IMG/VR virus record: IMGVR_UViG_3300017989_000057
Coordinates: 62,001-126,000 of that record
DNA: 64,000 bases
Reading direction: 5' to 3' (one strand)
DNA from: a virus
The notes under the pieces were generated by a model. The model saw only the letters and a list, made by a program, of their open reading frames with translations. It ran no database searches and was not told the DNA's origin. How positions within the stretch are numbered: position 1 is the first letter of the stretch; each line of letters starts with the position of its first letter. Position numbers and translations under genes: made by a program. Positions 28,842-37,201 of the stretch are shown piece by piece.

Positions 28842-31720
28842 TATATCACCGTCACGTTTACTTGGTCCAGGGTCTCGCGTTTCAGGGATGCCAAGCGTTT
28901 TTCTTCGACGGCATTCGCCTGTTGTACCATCCCAACGAAGTGATCGACAAAATCTTTTCGGTTAAATGGGACACGTCGATCGCCAACGGTTTTTGAACCA
29001 CTATTTAGGGACTTGAGCCATTCACCAGCAAAGTGGGTGCGCAGCATGTCGGGGCGATTCCACACTTTGCCGATCACCCAATTGACAAATTCGCTATTGT
29101 TCATGTCGTTGCTTGGTGGTACTAAATTGGGATGATGGGCACGCGAGGTTGGGCACAGCCAAGTTGTTTGCTGATCCTTGATGGCGGTTTCACGTATGAC
29201 TTGACCCCAGATAGCAGCAGTCCTCTCCCACCCACGACGACGCATCGGCTGGTCTTGTCCGTAGGTCGGGACCGCTTCCTCGATGTACGCCCTGGTCTGC
29301 CTTGCTTTTTCGTCTCGCACAGCTTCACTTTGTTTAAGGAATCGATCCAGCTTGCTAACAAAATCGGTGTTGCTTGGCAGTGCTCGTCTTTGCTCCGTTT
29401 CGATAATGGCTTCCCAGAAGAATCTCTCAACCTCGATCGGGATCGCTGTTGGACTATCCAGATGATCTTCCATCGCCGAGTAGCGGACAGCCATTGTTGG
29501 CACACCACACGCCTGGGCTTCTGTCAGCGGCATTCCCCACCCCTCGCAGATGGAATACTGGACATACAGGTCGAACGTCTTCATAATATCAGCCAAGACG
29601 TTACGAGGACATGAATGGTTGGCGTTGGGCGGATGCGCTGCTAGCTTGCCACACTTACGACACACCATCATTTCGCCAGAGAAGAAAGATGGATAGGCAG
29701 TCTGGCAATTGCTGCACAGATAGGTCATGATTACCTTGTTCCCGATTTTGAAGTCTCGGATAGCTTTGCCGATGTCATACCCAACATCCGGGTAGCTGGT
29801 GTGCAAATACAGGAAAGTGCGTCGCGCCAGGTCTACATGCCCCTTGCTTTTCGATTGGTGCAACCACTTGCCGAAAGCCTCGATCAGATCGTAATACAGC
29901 TTACGTTTTTGGTTTCTCATGACCGTACCCACAATTAACGATGTGGGATCGATACCGAGCCGAGCCTTGTGTTGCCGTTTGTCCTCTGGTGGCTTGAACA
30001 TTTCGAGATCGGCACCTGGGGATGCGATTGTGACCAGATCGGTGCCACGTCTACCAGTTCGCTTCAGAAGGTCCATTCCATATTCGGAGTACGTAAGGAT
30101 GCGGTCGCACTGACGATATGAGTCCAGCCATAATTCTCGTTGTGGTTCACCGTCAATAGTCGGCATCCAGATAAATGAGAAATTCTGACGGAAAGGCGAA
30201 CGCAGAACAAATTCGTCCATCCACCAGTCTCGAATTCCGCAGTTATGTACAGCAAATCCTGTCACATAGCTATTATCATTTTCTACTTCTAAATTATATA
30301 CTTGACCTCTGTATGGTTCTGTTCTTACTCTTCGAATTGGAACAATAATGTAATTCTCATTTATCCATCCGACACTCCCTTTGTCTATCCATTTGGGGTT
30401 ATCCGATTTTCTCGAAGGTAATTCAAAATGTTTGGTAATAAACCCATGAGCAATACGTGCGTATTGTCCATAACATTCAATTTCAAATGATGTGGGCTTA
30501 TTAAGTTTTCTGGCAATAGATGTTTTTACACCCAATCTTGCAAATAATTGTCTGATTTGTCTTGCTAACACATTGGAGACAGTAGAACAAGAAACTGTAT
30601 CACTTTTATAACACCCATCTCCTTTTATATATCCACTAAGGAACTCTTCTAGGAATTTATCTCGTTGGGTAGTATACACAAATTCTGGTATATGTTTTTC
30701 GCGCGCATTTTCACCAAACCAATTTTTGAACAATTCTTCAAGTAATACAGAGTTGAATCTTACATTTGAACAATTCTTGTTAGTGAATACTTGACCGTCT
30801 ATTTTGAAATATTTTGACATCAATCGTAAAACATCTTCTATATATTCTTTCTCATTTACATTAAAAGAAAACTGCACACCCCTTCCTGAACCAGAACCTT
30901 CGGCACAATAATAACCTAGTAATCTACCAAAATCGCTTGAATACTGTATAAATTCAGGTATGCCGTTATCCCTTTCAAAGTTTTCATGACCTACTGGATA
31001 AGCAAATCCATCCTTGGTTATAAATTGCTTCAAAAAATGAGTAATTGAAATGTCTTGAGATGTCCAAACATTCGGCCTATATATAGGAATCAATACGTAG
31101 TCGCCTTGGCACAGGTCTTTCGCTTCTACAAATTCAGCATCTTCGGTGTTGTATCTCGACTGTATATCTCTTTGTTTCCATGTGCGTTTTTTGCTTTTTA
31201 TGGCTAGAATGGGATGGTTGGGCGTAAACGTATAACACTGATTGTCATTATGTGGGTATATTTTCACCACAATGCCATTGTGTTGACTGCGCATGGTACG
31301 AATAACTCGACATTCTTTCCCAGTGTGAGAAATAACCGTGTCACCTACACTGATATCTTCGATATTTCTAACACCGTTTGGCGTTTCGACTTTTGTTTCA
31401 GGAGGAACACAAACAATGTCAGGCTTGAAGTCCAGGCACACATCGTCGAATCGCCATTCGCCAAATTGGTTGGTCTGTTGCGACATGTACTTCTGCATTG
31501 CTTGCTGATTACTGCGAGCAGGTGCTACTGGATAAAACTTCCACGGCACTTGTTGACAACGTGGGTCGTCATCGTGGGCATAGCTTCCGAGTTCAGCAAT
31601 TTCGAACTCACCTGTGGCATGTAGTCGTTTGATCACCTCATGCCAATAGGTACTAAAACCAGTGGCGAGGAAGTTTGCTTCACCGATGAACAAAACGCGA
31701 CGTTTGCGGTCAGATTCCAT
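28841..31720 (-). CDS. GT-B glycosyltransferase interrupted by an intein
   Basis: This is a 959-aa precursor. ATG 31720 is chosen because GGAG lies five bases upstream; a GTG two codons earlier does not fit. Residues 104-493 are an intein, and splicing would give a 569-aa enzyme joined ...P-D-I-V/C-G-I-R-D-W-W-M-D.... The extein carries I-G-E-A-N-F-L-A-T-G-F at the N-terminus and C-E-G-W-G-M-P-L-T-E (E-x7-E) in the donor domain. Between these lies a four-cysteine zinc ribbon (C-S-N-C ... C-R-K-C). The insertion is next to the conserved W-W-M-D segment. Its neighbours are other glycosyltransferases. Confidence 0.9.
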   Translation of the reverse strand: MESDRKRRVLFIGEANFLATGFSTYWHEVIKRLHATGEFEIAELGSYAHDDDPRCQQVPWKFYPVAPARSNQQAMQKYMSQQTNQFGEWRFDDVCLDFKPDIVCVPPETKVETPNGVRNIEDISVGDTVISHTGKECRVIRTMRSQHNGIVVKIYPHNDNQCYTFTPNHPILAIKSKKRTWKQRDIQSRYNTEDAEFVEAKDLCQGDYVLIPIYRPNVWTSQDISITHFLKQFITKDGFAYPVGHENFERDNGIPEFIQYSSDFGRLLGYYCAEGSGSGRGVQFSFNVNEKEYIEDVLRLMSKYFKIDGQVFTNKNCSNVRFNSVLLEELFKNWFGENAREKHIPEFVYTTQRDKFLEEFLSGYIKGDGCYKSDTVSCSTVSNVLARQIRQLFARLGVKTSIARKLNKPTSFEIECYGQYARIAHGFITKHFELPSRKSDNPKWIDKGSVGWINENYIIVPIRRVRTEPYRGQVYNLEVENDNSYVTGFAVHNCGIRDWWMDEFVLRSPFRQNFSFIWMPTIDGEPQRELWLDSYRQCDRILTYSEYGMDLLKRTGRRGTDLVTIASPGADLEMFKPPEDKRQHKARLGIDPTSLIVGTVMRNQKRKLYYDLIEAFGKWLHQSKSKGHVDLARRTFLYLHTSYPDVGYDIGKAIRDFKIGNKVIMTYLCSNCQTAYPSFFSGEMMVCRKCGKLAAHPPNANHSCPRNVLADIMKTFDLYVQYSICEGWGMPLTEAQACGVPTMAVRYSAMEDHLDSPTAIPIEVERFFWEAIIETEQRRALPSNTDFVSKLDRFLKQSEAVRDEKARQTRAYIEEAVPTYGQDQPMRRRGWERTAAIWGQVIRETAIKDQQTTWLCPTSRAHHPNLVPPSNDMNNSEFVNWVIGKVWNRPDMLRTHFAGEWLKSLNSGSKTVGDRRVPFNRKDFVDHFVGMVQQANAVEEKRLASLKRETLDQVNVTVI
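30242..31411 (-). other. Full-length intein with LAGLIDADG homing endonuclease
   Basis: The 390-residue element begins with Cys (C-V-P-P-E-T-K-V, block A) and has T-F-T-P-N-H-P as block B, with the T-x-x-H layout. It ends S-Y-V-T-G-F-A-V-H-N followed by extein Cys (block G with His-Asn/Cys), so all residues for class 1 splicing are present. Two dodecapeptide motifs, L-L-G-Y-Y-C-A-E-G and F-L-S-G-Y-I-K-G-D-G, carry acidic catalytic residues at matching positions. This implies an intact endonuclease. The DNA is much more AT-rich than the flanking extein, consistent with recent arrival. Confidence 0.95.
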
Positions 31721-32297
31721 AACCACTCCGTGACAGTTTGGGTCTCAGGCTTTTGGCCCTCGAATACCGTTGCTTCCGACTCAGGCCGAGATTATCAGAA
31801 GTCCCGCTGAACTTTGCCTGAAGAAAGGCCCGATCCTCCGCAGTCAAATCGCCAGAGGACAAAAGGTCATCAAGAACAGAAAACGGTTCTGACTCTCGCG
31901 TTGGCTCTTGAAATAGCATGTGCCAAGATTCCGCGAAGATGAGTGATCGTAGATGGGCAAGCGTGTTTAGGGTGATATTGAGTTCTTGACATATCTCACG
32001 CTCTGTATTGCCAGCGGCCAAGAGCATTTCGACTTTGTGTACCTGCTTTTTAACTCTACGCGGAGCAGACGCGGCGCACATCGCATCTAGGGCGGCGTTG
32101 CGCATTGTGTTGGCTATGGCCACAATGGCGTATGCCTGAAAATTGCGGTGATCATGTCCATCCCTGCTGATTTCTGCTAATGTAAGATGCCCGACTTGGA
32201 TGTAGTCTTCCTCATCGGCACAATTGCTGGGATAAACAGTCGCAATTTTTTTCGCCAAACAGGCAATGAATTGGTTTAGCGACTGCTTACGTTTCAT
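31710..32297 (-). CDS. Sigma-70-like factor (region 2 and C-terminal helix-turn-helix)
   Basis: This is a 195-aa protein. Residues ~25-75 resemble sigma region 2: an acidic D-E-E-D-Y-I-Q-V-G, then an F-Q-A-Y-A-I-V-A-I-A-N-T-M-R helix. Residues ~85-120 contain a helix-turn-helix-like unit (E-R-E-I-C-Q-E-L-N-I-T). The C-terminus is basic. It is smaller than an ECF sigma and lacks a textbook region 4, so it may be a divergent sigma or another DNA-binding regulator. It sits between SSB and the glycosyltransferases and could direct phage-specific transcription. Confidence 0.5.
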   Translation of the reverse strand: MKRKQSLNQFIACLAKKIATVYPSNCADEEDYIQVGHLTLAEISRDGHDHRNFQAYAIVAIANTMRNAALDAMCAASAPRRVKKQVHKVEMLLAAGNTEREICQELNITLNTLAHLRSLIFAESWHMLFQEPTRESEPFSVLDDLLSSGDLTAEDRAFLQAKFSGTSDNLGLSRKQRYSRAKSLRPKLSRSGYGI

Positions 32298-32310
32298 TCA
32301 CGGACACTTC

Positions 32311-32727
32311 CTAGAACGGGATGTCGTCATCACCACCAGCCGGTGGTTCTGCCGGGGAAGTCGTAGCGCCCGCTGGCTGCGGTTCACTCTTCTTTTTCCC
32401 GTTCTTTTCGCACAACTGGAAATCGCGGAGAGTGATCGAGAACGAAACCCTCTTCTGGCCGTCCTTCTCCCACGAATCCTGCTTCATGTACCCACACACA
32501 TAGATCGGCTGGCCCTTCTTGACGAGTTCTGCCATCCGGTCAGCGCGAGCACCCCAGACCTGAGCACGGAGGAAGCAAGGTTCCTGTTGCCACTTCTTGT
32601 CCTTGTCCTGGTAGCTCCGGTTGAAGGCCAAGCTGACGGTACATACCGCCGTATTGTTCTGTCCGACGTAACGTAGCTCCGGGTCTGCCGTCGCAACACC
32701 AACACCAAATACACCGAGTTCTGCCAT
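32311..32727 (-). CDS. ssb: Single-stranded DNA-binding protein
   Basis: This is a 138-aa OB-fold protein. The start at 32727 is set by AAGGTG six bases upstream. Residues ~5-105 hold the SSB fold, with D-P-E-L-R-Y-V near strand 1, V-C-T-V-S-L-A-F-N and V-W-G-A-R-A-D-R-M-A. A Pro/Glu/Ala linker leads to the D-D-D-I-P-F tip, which in bacterial SSBs binds primase, exonucleases and other replisome partners. A promoter-like element (GGAACAA/GTATAAT) ends about 41 nt upstream, so it may begin its own transcript. Confidence 0.95.
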   Translation of the reverse strand: MAELGVFGVGVATADPELRYVGQNNTAVCTVSLAFNRSYQDKDKKWQQEPCFLRAQVWGARADRMAELVKKGQPIYVCGYMKQDSWEKDGQKRVSFSITLRDFQLCEKNGKKKSEPQPAGATTSPAEPPAGGDDDIPF

Positions 32728-32768
32728 TTTCTTCACCTTTCGTGTTTAGAGATCAGTCCACTCTTCTT

Positions 32769-32797
32769 ATTATACGTCCAAGTCGAGTGTTTGTTCC
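32769..32797 (-). promoter_or_regulatory. Promoter-like element, copy A (ahead of ssb)
   Basis: Read on the minus strand, GGAACAA (32797-32791) and GTATAAT (32775-32769) are separated by exactly 15 bp. The layout equals a GGAACA -35, a 17-bp spacer and a TATAAT -10. The site lies in the noncoding gap after the polymerase C-half and leaves a ~40-nt leader before ssb. Two other copies with identical spacing occur at 34.66 and 54.50 kb. Confidence 0.6.
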
Positions 32798-32802
32798 ACA
32801 GA

Positions 32803-34650
32803 TTACATCAATTTTTGTATGTCGCGGATAATAAAACTGCCGTTCTTCTTCTGCCCGTAAATCAGACAGATCAAGTCATCCTTGCAAAATGCTTTCAGTC
32901 GTTCAAATACGTCAGGAAAAACAACCGCATGGTCGATTGAATAGGTCGAGTCGGATAGGGTCAAAAAGCACATCGGCTGACCCGGATTGCTTCCACGCTT
33001 GGTTTTTGTGTGCTTGACACCATCGATGATAGCACAAACTGCGATATCTTCGTTGTTGGGTGCCTTGGCAATCTCTAAGCAGGTGTGAGTCGCTAGACTG
33101 TCATCAGCGTCGTCTGCGGGAGAACACGACAGAGCTATCCCCAGGAAGTGCTTTTCTGCTGCCGCACTAGCCGTATTGCTGTCATCGAGGGGTGTTTCCA
33201 ACATCGCTGCTTTGGCCGCTACTATTCTTCGTCGGGCATCGTTATTGCATGGTGGCTTCACTACCACATCTTGGTACCCATTCTGAACCATCAACTCTTC
33301 GATCTGTTTCTTGGTGCGATCCCCCAGAGTGTCCAGCCAAGCCTGCTTTTCTTCTGGGGACGTGTACACGAATTTACTGTCCCCGTCCACGATACCGTCG
33401 AACGCAGAACCGGCTTGGTCGAGATACCCGACCGCTGCGGCCACCAGTTCTTTCTTGACCATTTGGCCCATCGTCTTCGTTTTTTCGCCGGGGGGCTGGG
33501 CCATCTGAACTAGAATCTCTTGGGTGGTCATAGCACCCTGTTGTAACTGGTCGAAAAAGTACACTTTCTCTTTATTTGTCAATCCTTTGACTTCAACTTT
33601 CTTGCCGGTGGCGTCGTGTGCGGTGGTGCCAAGAATGACTTCTAATTCTCGGACCATCTCGCTGCGACCCATTCCGTAGCAATCACAGGCCCCCGATTTG
33701 ATCAGGGCAATCCCAACATTCCTGTGGAAGTCTGGAACGGCTGCGAGGAAGCTGGCCCAAGTCTTCAGAGAGCCCGCTCCTGGCGTTGTAGAAGCCGCTG
33801 AGACGATCTTCTCGATGGCTGAGGCTCCGACACCCCTGACGTGCGCCAGGCCGAATGCTACGCCTTTCTGTGGTTCCTCGGTCATCTGGAAGTGGATGTT
33901 TCCACGGCGGATATCCGGGGGCAGAATGTCTACGCCGAACAGTCGGGCATCCTGTACCAGTTTATAAATTTCTTCCTTGGGATCACCTTTGTACTGGGAG
34001 TAGGTGAGGTAGCTGGTGAAAAATTCGTGTGGGAAGTGGCACTTTAACCACGCGGTTTGGTAGGCGATCATCCCGTAGCTGACGGCATGGCTTTTGTTAA
34101 ACGAGTATCTCTGGCATTTTTCGATCCAGCCGAAGATTTCTTCTGCCACACCACGGGCAATATTCCCGTGCTCCTGAGCACCTTTGACGAATTTGTTCTT
34201 CAGCTTTGCCATGAGTTCCGGCTTTTTCTTGCCGATGGCCTTCCGAAGTTCGTCGGCACTCTCGGGGCTGAAACCAGCGATATCTGTGGCGATACGGATG
34301 GCCTGCTCTTGGTAGACGAGGCAACCGTATGTGGGCTGGAGAATCGGCTTTAGAGATGGGTGTAGGTAGGATGGTTGCTTGCGACCGAATTTGATGTCAA
34401 CGTAGTCTTGTGTCATCCCGGCCTCAAGTGGACCTGGACGGAGAAGGGCTGTGAGCGCAGCAAGTTCCTCTAGGCTATCAGGTCGGACTCTCTTGGCCCA
34501 ATCCTGACCCAGTTTTTTTTCCAACTGGAAAACGCCCACCGTGTGGCCACCAGCGATCAGTCGCCATACAGCAGGACAATCCAGAGGGATATCGTTGATA
34601 CTAAATTTACCCTTCTCGACATTGCACTTGCAATTGGTGAACTCGATCAT
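32803..34650 (-). CDS. dnaE: DNA polymerase III alpha subunit, C-terminal half (fingers, HhH, OB)
   Basis: This 615-aa protein begins where bacterial DnaE enters the fingers region: I-P-L-D-C-P, V-G-V-F-Q-L-E, L-R-P-G-P-L-E-A-G-M, Y-G-C-L-V-Y-Q-E-Q-A and Y-S-F-N-K-S-H-A-V-S-Y-G are all hallmark blocks. A helix-hairpin-helix region follows near 265-310 and an OB-fold near 530-610. It has none of the palm aspartates; these lie in the gene at 43.1-45.4 kb. ATG 34650 is the first possible start, since an in-frame TGA lies six bases upstream. It follows a TATAAT by only five bases, so its mRNA could be nearly leaderless. It must pair with the N-half to polymerise DNA. Confidence 0.93.
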   Translation of the reverse strand: MIEFTNCKCNVEKGKFSINDIPLDCPAVWRLIAGGHTVGVFQLEKKLGQDWAKRVRPDSLEELAALTALLRPGPLEAGMTQDYVDIKFGRKQPSYLHPSLKPILQPTYGCLVYQEQAIRIATDIAGFSPESADELRKAIGKKKPELMAKLKNKFVKGAQEHGNIARGVAEEIFGWIEKCQRYSFNKSHAVSYGMIAYQTAWLKCHFPHEFFTSYLTYSQYKGDPKEEIYKLVQDARLFGVDILPPDIRRGNIHFQMTEEPQKGVAFGLAHVRGVGASAIEKIVSAASTTPGAGSLKTWASFLAAVPDFHRNVGIALIKSGACDCYGMGRSEMVRELEVILGTTAHDATGKKVEVKGLTNKEKVYFFDQLQQGAMTTQEILVQMAQPPGEKTKTMGQMVKKELVAAAVGYLDQAGSAFDGIVDGDSKFVYTSPEEKQAWLDTLGDRTKKQIEELMVQNGYQDVVVKPPCNNDARRRIVAAKAAMLETPLDDSNTASAAAEKHFLGIALSCSPADDADDSLATHTCLEIAKAPNNEDIAVCAIIDGVKHTKTKRGSNPGQPMCFLTLSDSTYSIDHAVVFPDVFERLKAFCKDDLICLIYGQKKNGSFIIRDIQKLM

Positions 34651-34655
34651 ACCTC

Positions 34656-34684
34656 ATTATACCTCTAAGTCGGTCAGTTGTTCC
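34656..34684 (-). promoter_or_regulatory. Promoter-like element, copy B (ahead of polymerase C-half)
   Basis: On the minus strand this has GGAACAA (34684-34678), 15 bp, then GTATAAT (34662-34656). It shares a further A-C-T-T-x-G-A stretch in the spacer with copy A. It lies in the 40-bp gap between a glycosyltransferase gene and the polymerase C-half. Only GAGGT separates the -10 from the ATG, so initiation here would give a leaderless or near-leaderless message. Confidence 0.55.
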
Positions 34685-34690
34685 ACAAAA

Positions 34691-35518
34691 TCAGAAATTT
34701 TCGTACGCGCGTGCGATTGCTGCAAGGATGCCACCGATCTGTGGGGACATGGCCGATAACTGTCGGAACAGAGGTGTCTTGACAGCGGCCAAGATTTCTG
34801 GCTTATGGTTCCGATAACCTTTGGCACCCTGGAGTCCCCTGATGCCACCACATTCGGCCAGCCGAATATGCGTTCCATGATGGTTTGATGTTGCCAACGA
34901 GGGCCAGTATGTTTCCGATAGGTTGGCTGGTGGTTCCCCAAGGCTTGATTCCAAGACCATGTGCAGTAGGAGTTGTTCGTTGAAGCCCTGTTCAGGAAGG
35001 CGAATTTGACCGGCCTTGAGCATTGGGCGATACTTGTTAATCATGGGCCGCATCGCTGCGAACCATTCTCTTGGCTTGATGACATGGATGCCGCTCATCC
35101 GTCTCGGCCCGGCCTGCGGCGGTCTGATGAAATTACTGTACGGGATTCCTAGCTGGTCACAATGTGCGAGATGCTGATCCATGTACGGTGGAGTCTCAAC
35201 ATAGGTTGCCATATCGACATCGCCGATAGACATGCAGTCGTACTGTTCGAAGGCTGGCTCGAAGGTTAACCACCGGAGGCATTTGATTGTATTGGCGTCC
35301 GTATGTGTGTATTCTGGAAAGGCTCGCTCTCGCACCTCGAAGTTGCCCGACAGCAAAGTGAGCATCTGGCGGATGTTGTCTGCCAATGCTACGTCAAGCA
35401 GCACAAGCTTGTGGGCTTTTGGGTATGCTCTGTTGAGGAAATACAGGAACCATGGGACATATTTTTGATATGGCCGGTTGGCTACTGTCATGAAGCACAT
35501 CTTGCTTTCATCAGGCAT
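34691..35518 (-). CDS. GT-A-type glycosyltransferase-like protein
   Basis: This 275-aa protein has GGGGGA ahead of its ATG and overlaps the epimerase gene by 8 bp. C-M-S-I-G-D-V-D-M near residue 95 gives the D-x-D metal/nucleotide-sugar motif in its usual hydrophobic setting. H-K-L-V-L-L-D-V-A-L upstream fits a GT-A Rossmann strand. G-I-H-V-I-K-P-R-E-W resembles the acceptor-loop region of GT8/GT32-like enzymes. It is adjacent to a sugar epimerase and a second D-x-D glycosyltransferase. Confidence 0.65.
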   Translation of the reverse strand: MPDESKMCFMTVANRPYQKYVPWFLYFLNRAYPKAHKLVLLDVALADNIRQMLTLLSGNFEVRERAFPEYTHTDANTIKCLRWLTFEPAFEQYDCMSIGDVDMATYVETPPYMDQHLAHCDQLGIPYSNFIRPPQAGPRRMSGIHVIKPREWFAAMRPMINKYRPMLKAGQIRLPEQGFNEQLLLHMVLESSLGEPPANLSETYWPSLATSNHHGTHIRLAECGGIRGLQGAKGYRNHKPEILAAVKTPLFRQLSAMSPQIGGILAAIARAYENF

Positions 35519-36452
35519 TGGTTGTCCCCCTGTAATAATCTATGGCTCGTCGCATTCCCTCTTCGAAGCTGACAATGGGTTGGTATCCAAGCAGGGATTG
35601 TGCTAGTTGTATGTCGGCGCATGAATGCTTGATGTCTCCGGGGCGTTCTTCTGTGTAGTCCGCAATTCGCTGCATACCAAGTAGATCACAAATGATATCT
35701 ATGACACGATTGACCGTGATCTGCCCACCACATGCAACGTTAACCGCTTCGCCGTGCGTCTCTTGTGCCATCATGGCGAGGATGTTGCCTATTACAACAT
35801 TGTCTATGTATGTGAAGTCTCGTGTTTGCTCGCCATCTCCGTAGACTGTTGGTGCTTGTCCTCGGAGTAGTAGGGTAACAAACGCAGGGATGGCTGCTGC
35901 GTATTGACTGTTGGGGTCTTGTCTTTCGCCGAAAACATTGAAGTACCTCAGAGATACTGTCTGCAACCCATAGCACTCGTAGAACGCTTTGCAATATCGT
36001 TCTCCGGTGTACTTTTGTACCGCGTATGGGCTGAGTGGCATTGGACAAATGCCTTCGTGCTTGGGCGATTCTACCGTATCTCCGTATGCCGAACTGCTAC
36101 CCGCATAAATGAATCTTTTGGCCCCACACCATTTGGCTGCTTTGAGCATATTGAATGTTCCGTTGATATTCACTGCGTGACTGGGATTGGGATTGTCTAC
36201 TGACTTCGGAACAGATGGGATGGCCGCTTGGTGGAAGACATATTCGACCCCTTCGCACGCAATTTCGCACTGCTTCGGATCGCAAATGTCTCCATAGATG
36301 AAAGCTATTTGTTCTCGTACATCTTCTAGGTTGGTAAAATCGCCGGTAGAGAGATCATCTAGCACCCGCACCGTATGTCCATCCTGGAGTAGTCTATGGA
36401 CCAGATGCGATCCTATAAAACCGGCACCGCCCGTAACCAGCGTTACTGCCAT
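35511..36452 (-). CDS. NAD-dependent sugar-nucleotide epimerase/dehydratase (extended SDR)
   Basis: This 313-aa protein starts in a TAATG overlap. The N-terminal T-G-G-A-G-F-I-G-S-H is the NAD-binding loop. S-S-S-A-Y-G and Y-A-V-Q-K supply the catalytic Ser/Thr and Tyr-x3-Lys. R-Y-F-N-V-F-G and G-D-G-E-Q-T-R-D-F-T-Y-I-D-N are typical of UDP-glucose/UDP-N-acetylglucosamine 4-epimerases and related enzymes. All catalytic residues are present. It probably supplies an epimerised UDP-sugar to the nearby glycosyltransferases; the exact sugar is not determinable. Confidence 0.92.
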   Translation of the reverse strand: MAVTLVTGGAGFIGSHLVHRLLQDGHTVRVLDDLSTGDFTNLEDVREQIAFIYGDICDPKQCEIACEGVEYVFHQAAIPSVPKSVDNPNPSHAVNINGTFNMLKAAKWCGAKRFIYAGSSSAYGDTVESPKHEGICPMPLSPYAVQKYTGERYCKAFYECYGLQTVSLRYFNVFGERQDPNSQYAAAIPAFVTLLLRGQAPTVYGDGEQTRDFTYIDNVVIGNILAMMAQETHGEAVNVACGGQITVNRVIDIICDLLGMQRIADYTEERPGDIKHSCADIQLAQSLLGYQPIVSFEEGMRRAIDYYRGTTNA

Positions 36453-37192
36453 TAGCTTCCCACCGCCCTTCTGAACATTTGTCCGAGCAGAGATGGAGCT
36501 TCGAGCAGTTGTTGACGATTCATCCGCAGAACTGGGCTATTGTATTGCCTGAACATTTCGTGGAATAACATGCAGCCATATGCGTCGTTGCCGCAATACT
36601 TATCTATCGGTTCTTTCCCGTCGAACCTAAATGCTTCCCACGAGGCGATTGGCATCAGCAGCCGATGGTCGAGATGATGGTACTTGCGCCCCTTGACAGC
36701 TTGTCTGACCGTACCCGGACCCAGCGACCCCCACTTGAAGATGTGTCCAGGTGGATGGAGACTCAAAGCGTACTCAATCAGAGATACGGCTTTGGTGATC
36801 GTCGCACCGCCTTTGGTGGACAAAAGGAATCCGCTTTCTGGCTGCCCCGGAGGGAGTGTCGGTGATGCTGTGGCGACCAAATCGATTTCCCCCTGCAAGA
36901 GATCGGCCAATGGCTTGAGGCTTCTGAACAGTATCAGGTCGCTGTCCAGCCAGATGCCGCCGTGTTCTCTAAGCAGCATGTATCTCAGGAAGTTGGACTT
37001 GTTGTTGATTTGAGCTATCTGGAAAAAGCTCTCTGGGATGCTGGGTAGAAACTGCCTTACGTTCTCTGTGGTTACAATATTGATTTCAAAATCCTCTCCA
37101 CAATGCTTGCGGATAGTTTCCCAGCATAGCTGTATGTATGCTGGTGCTTCTGTCCGTCCTGGCGGATTGTCCCAGTATAGCCAAATATGCAT
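36452..37192 (-). CDS. D-x-D glycosyltransferase (GT32/capsular polysaccharide type)
   Basis: This 246-aa protein has AGGAG upstream of its ATG. N-F-L-R-Y-M-L-L-R-E-H-G-G-I-W-L-D-S-D is the signature of the glycosyltransferase sugar-binding region shared by GT32 enzymes and capsular polysaccharide synthesis proteins, with D-S-D as metal ligand. The N-terminal M-H-I-W-L-Y-W matches the usual first strand. It overlaps the epimerase start by one base, suggesting coupled synthesis of donor maker and user. Confidence 0.85.
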   Translation of the reverse strand: MHIWLYWDNPPGRTEAPAYIQLCWETIRKHCGEDFEINIVTTENVRQFLPSIPESFFQIAQINNKSNFLRYMLLREHGGIWLDSDLILFRSLKPLADLLQGEIDLVATASPTLPPGQPESGFLLSTKGGATITKAVSLIEYALSLHPPGHIFKWGSLGPGTVRQAVKGRKYHHLDHRLLMPIASWEAFRFDGKEPIDKYCGNDAYGCMLFHEMFRQYNSPVLRMNRQQLLEAPSLLGQMFRRAVGS

Positions 37193-37201
37193 TCTCTTCT
37201 C

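Noticed and set aside
34657-34941. A minus-strand frame ending E-Q-L-T-D-L-E-V ahead of the polymerase C-half
   Set aside because: It overlaps the glycosyltransferase gene in a different frame and lacks a ribosome site. Its end is better explained by the repeated promoter-like element.
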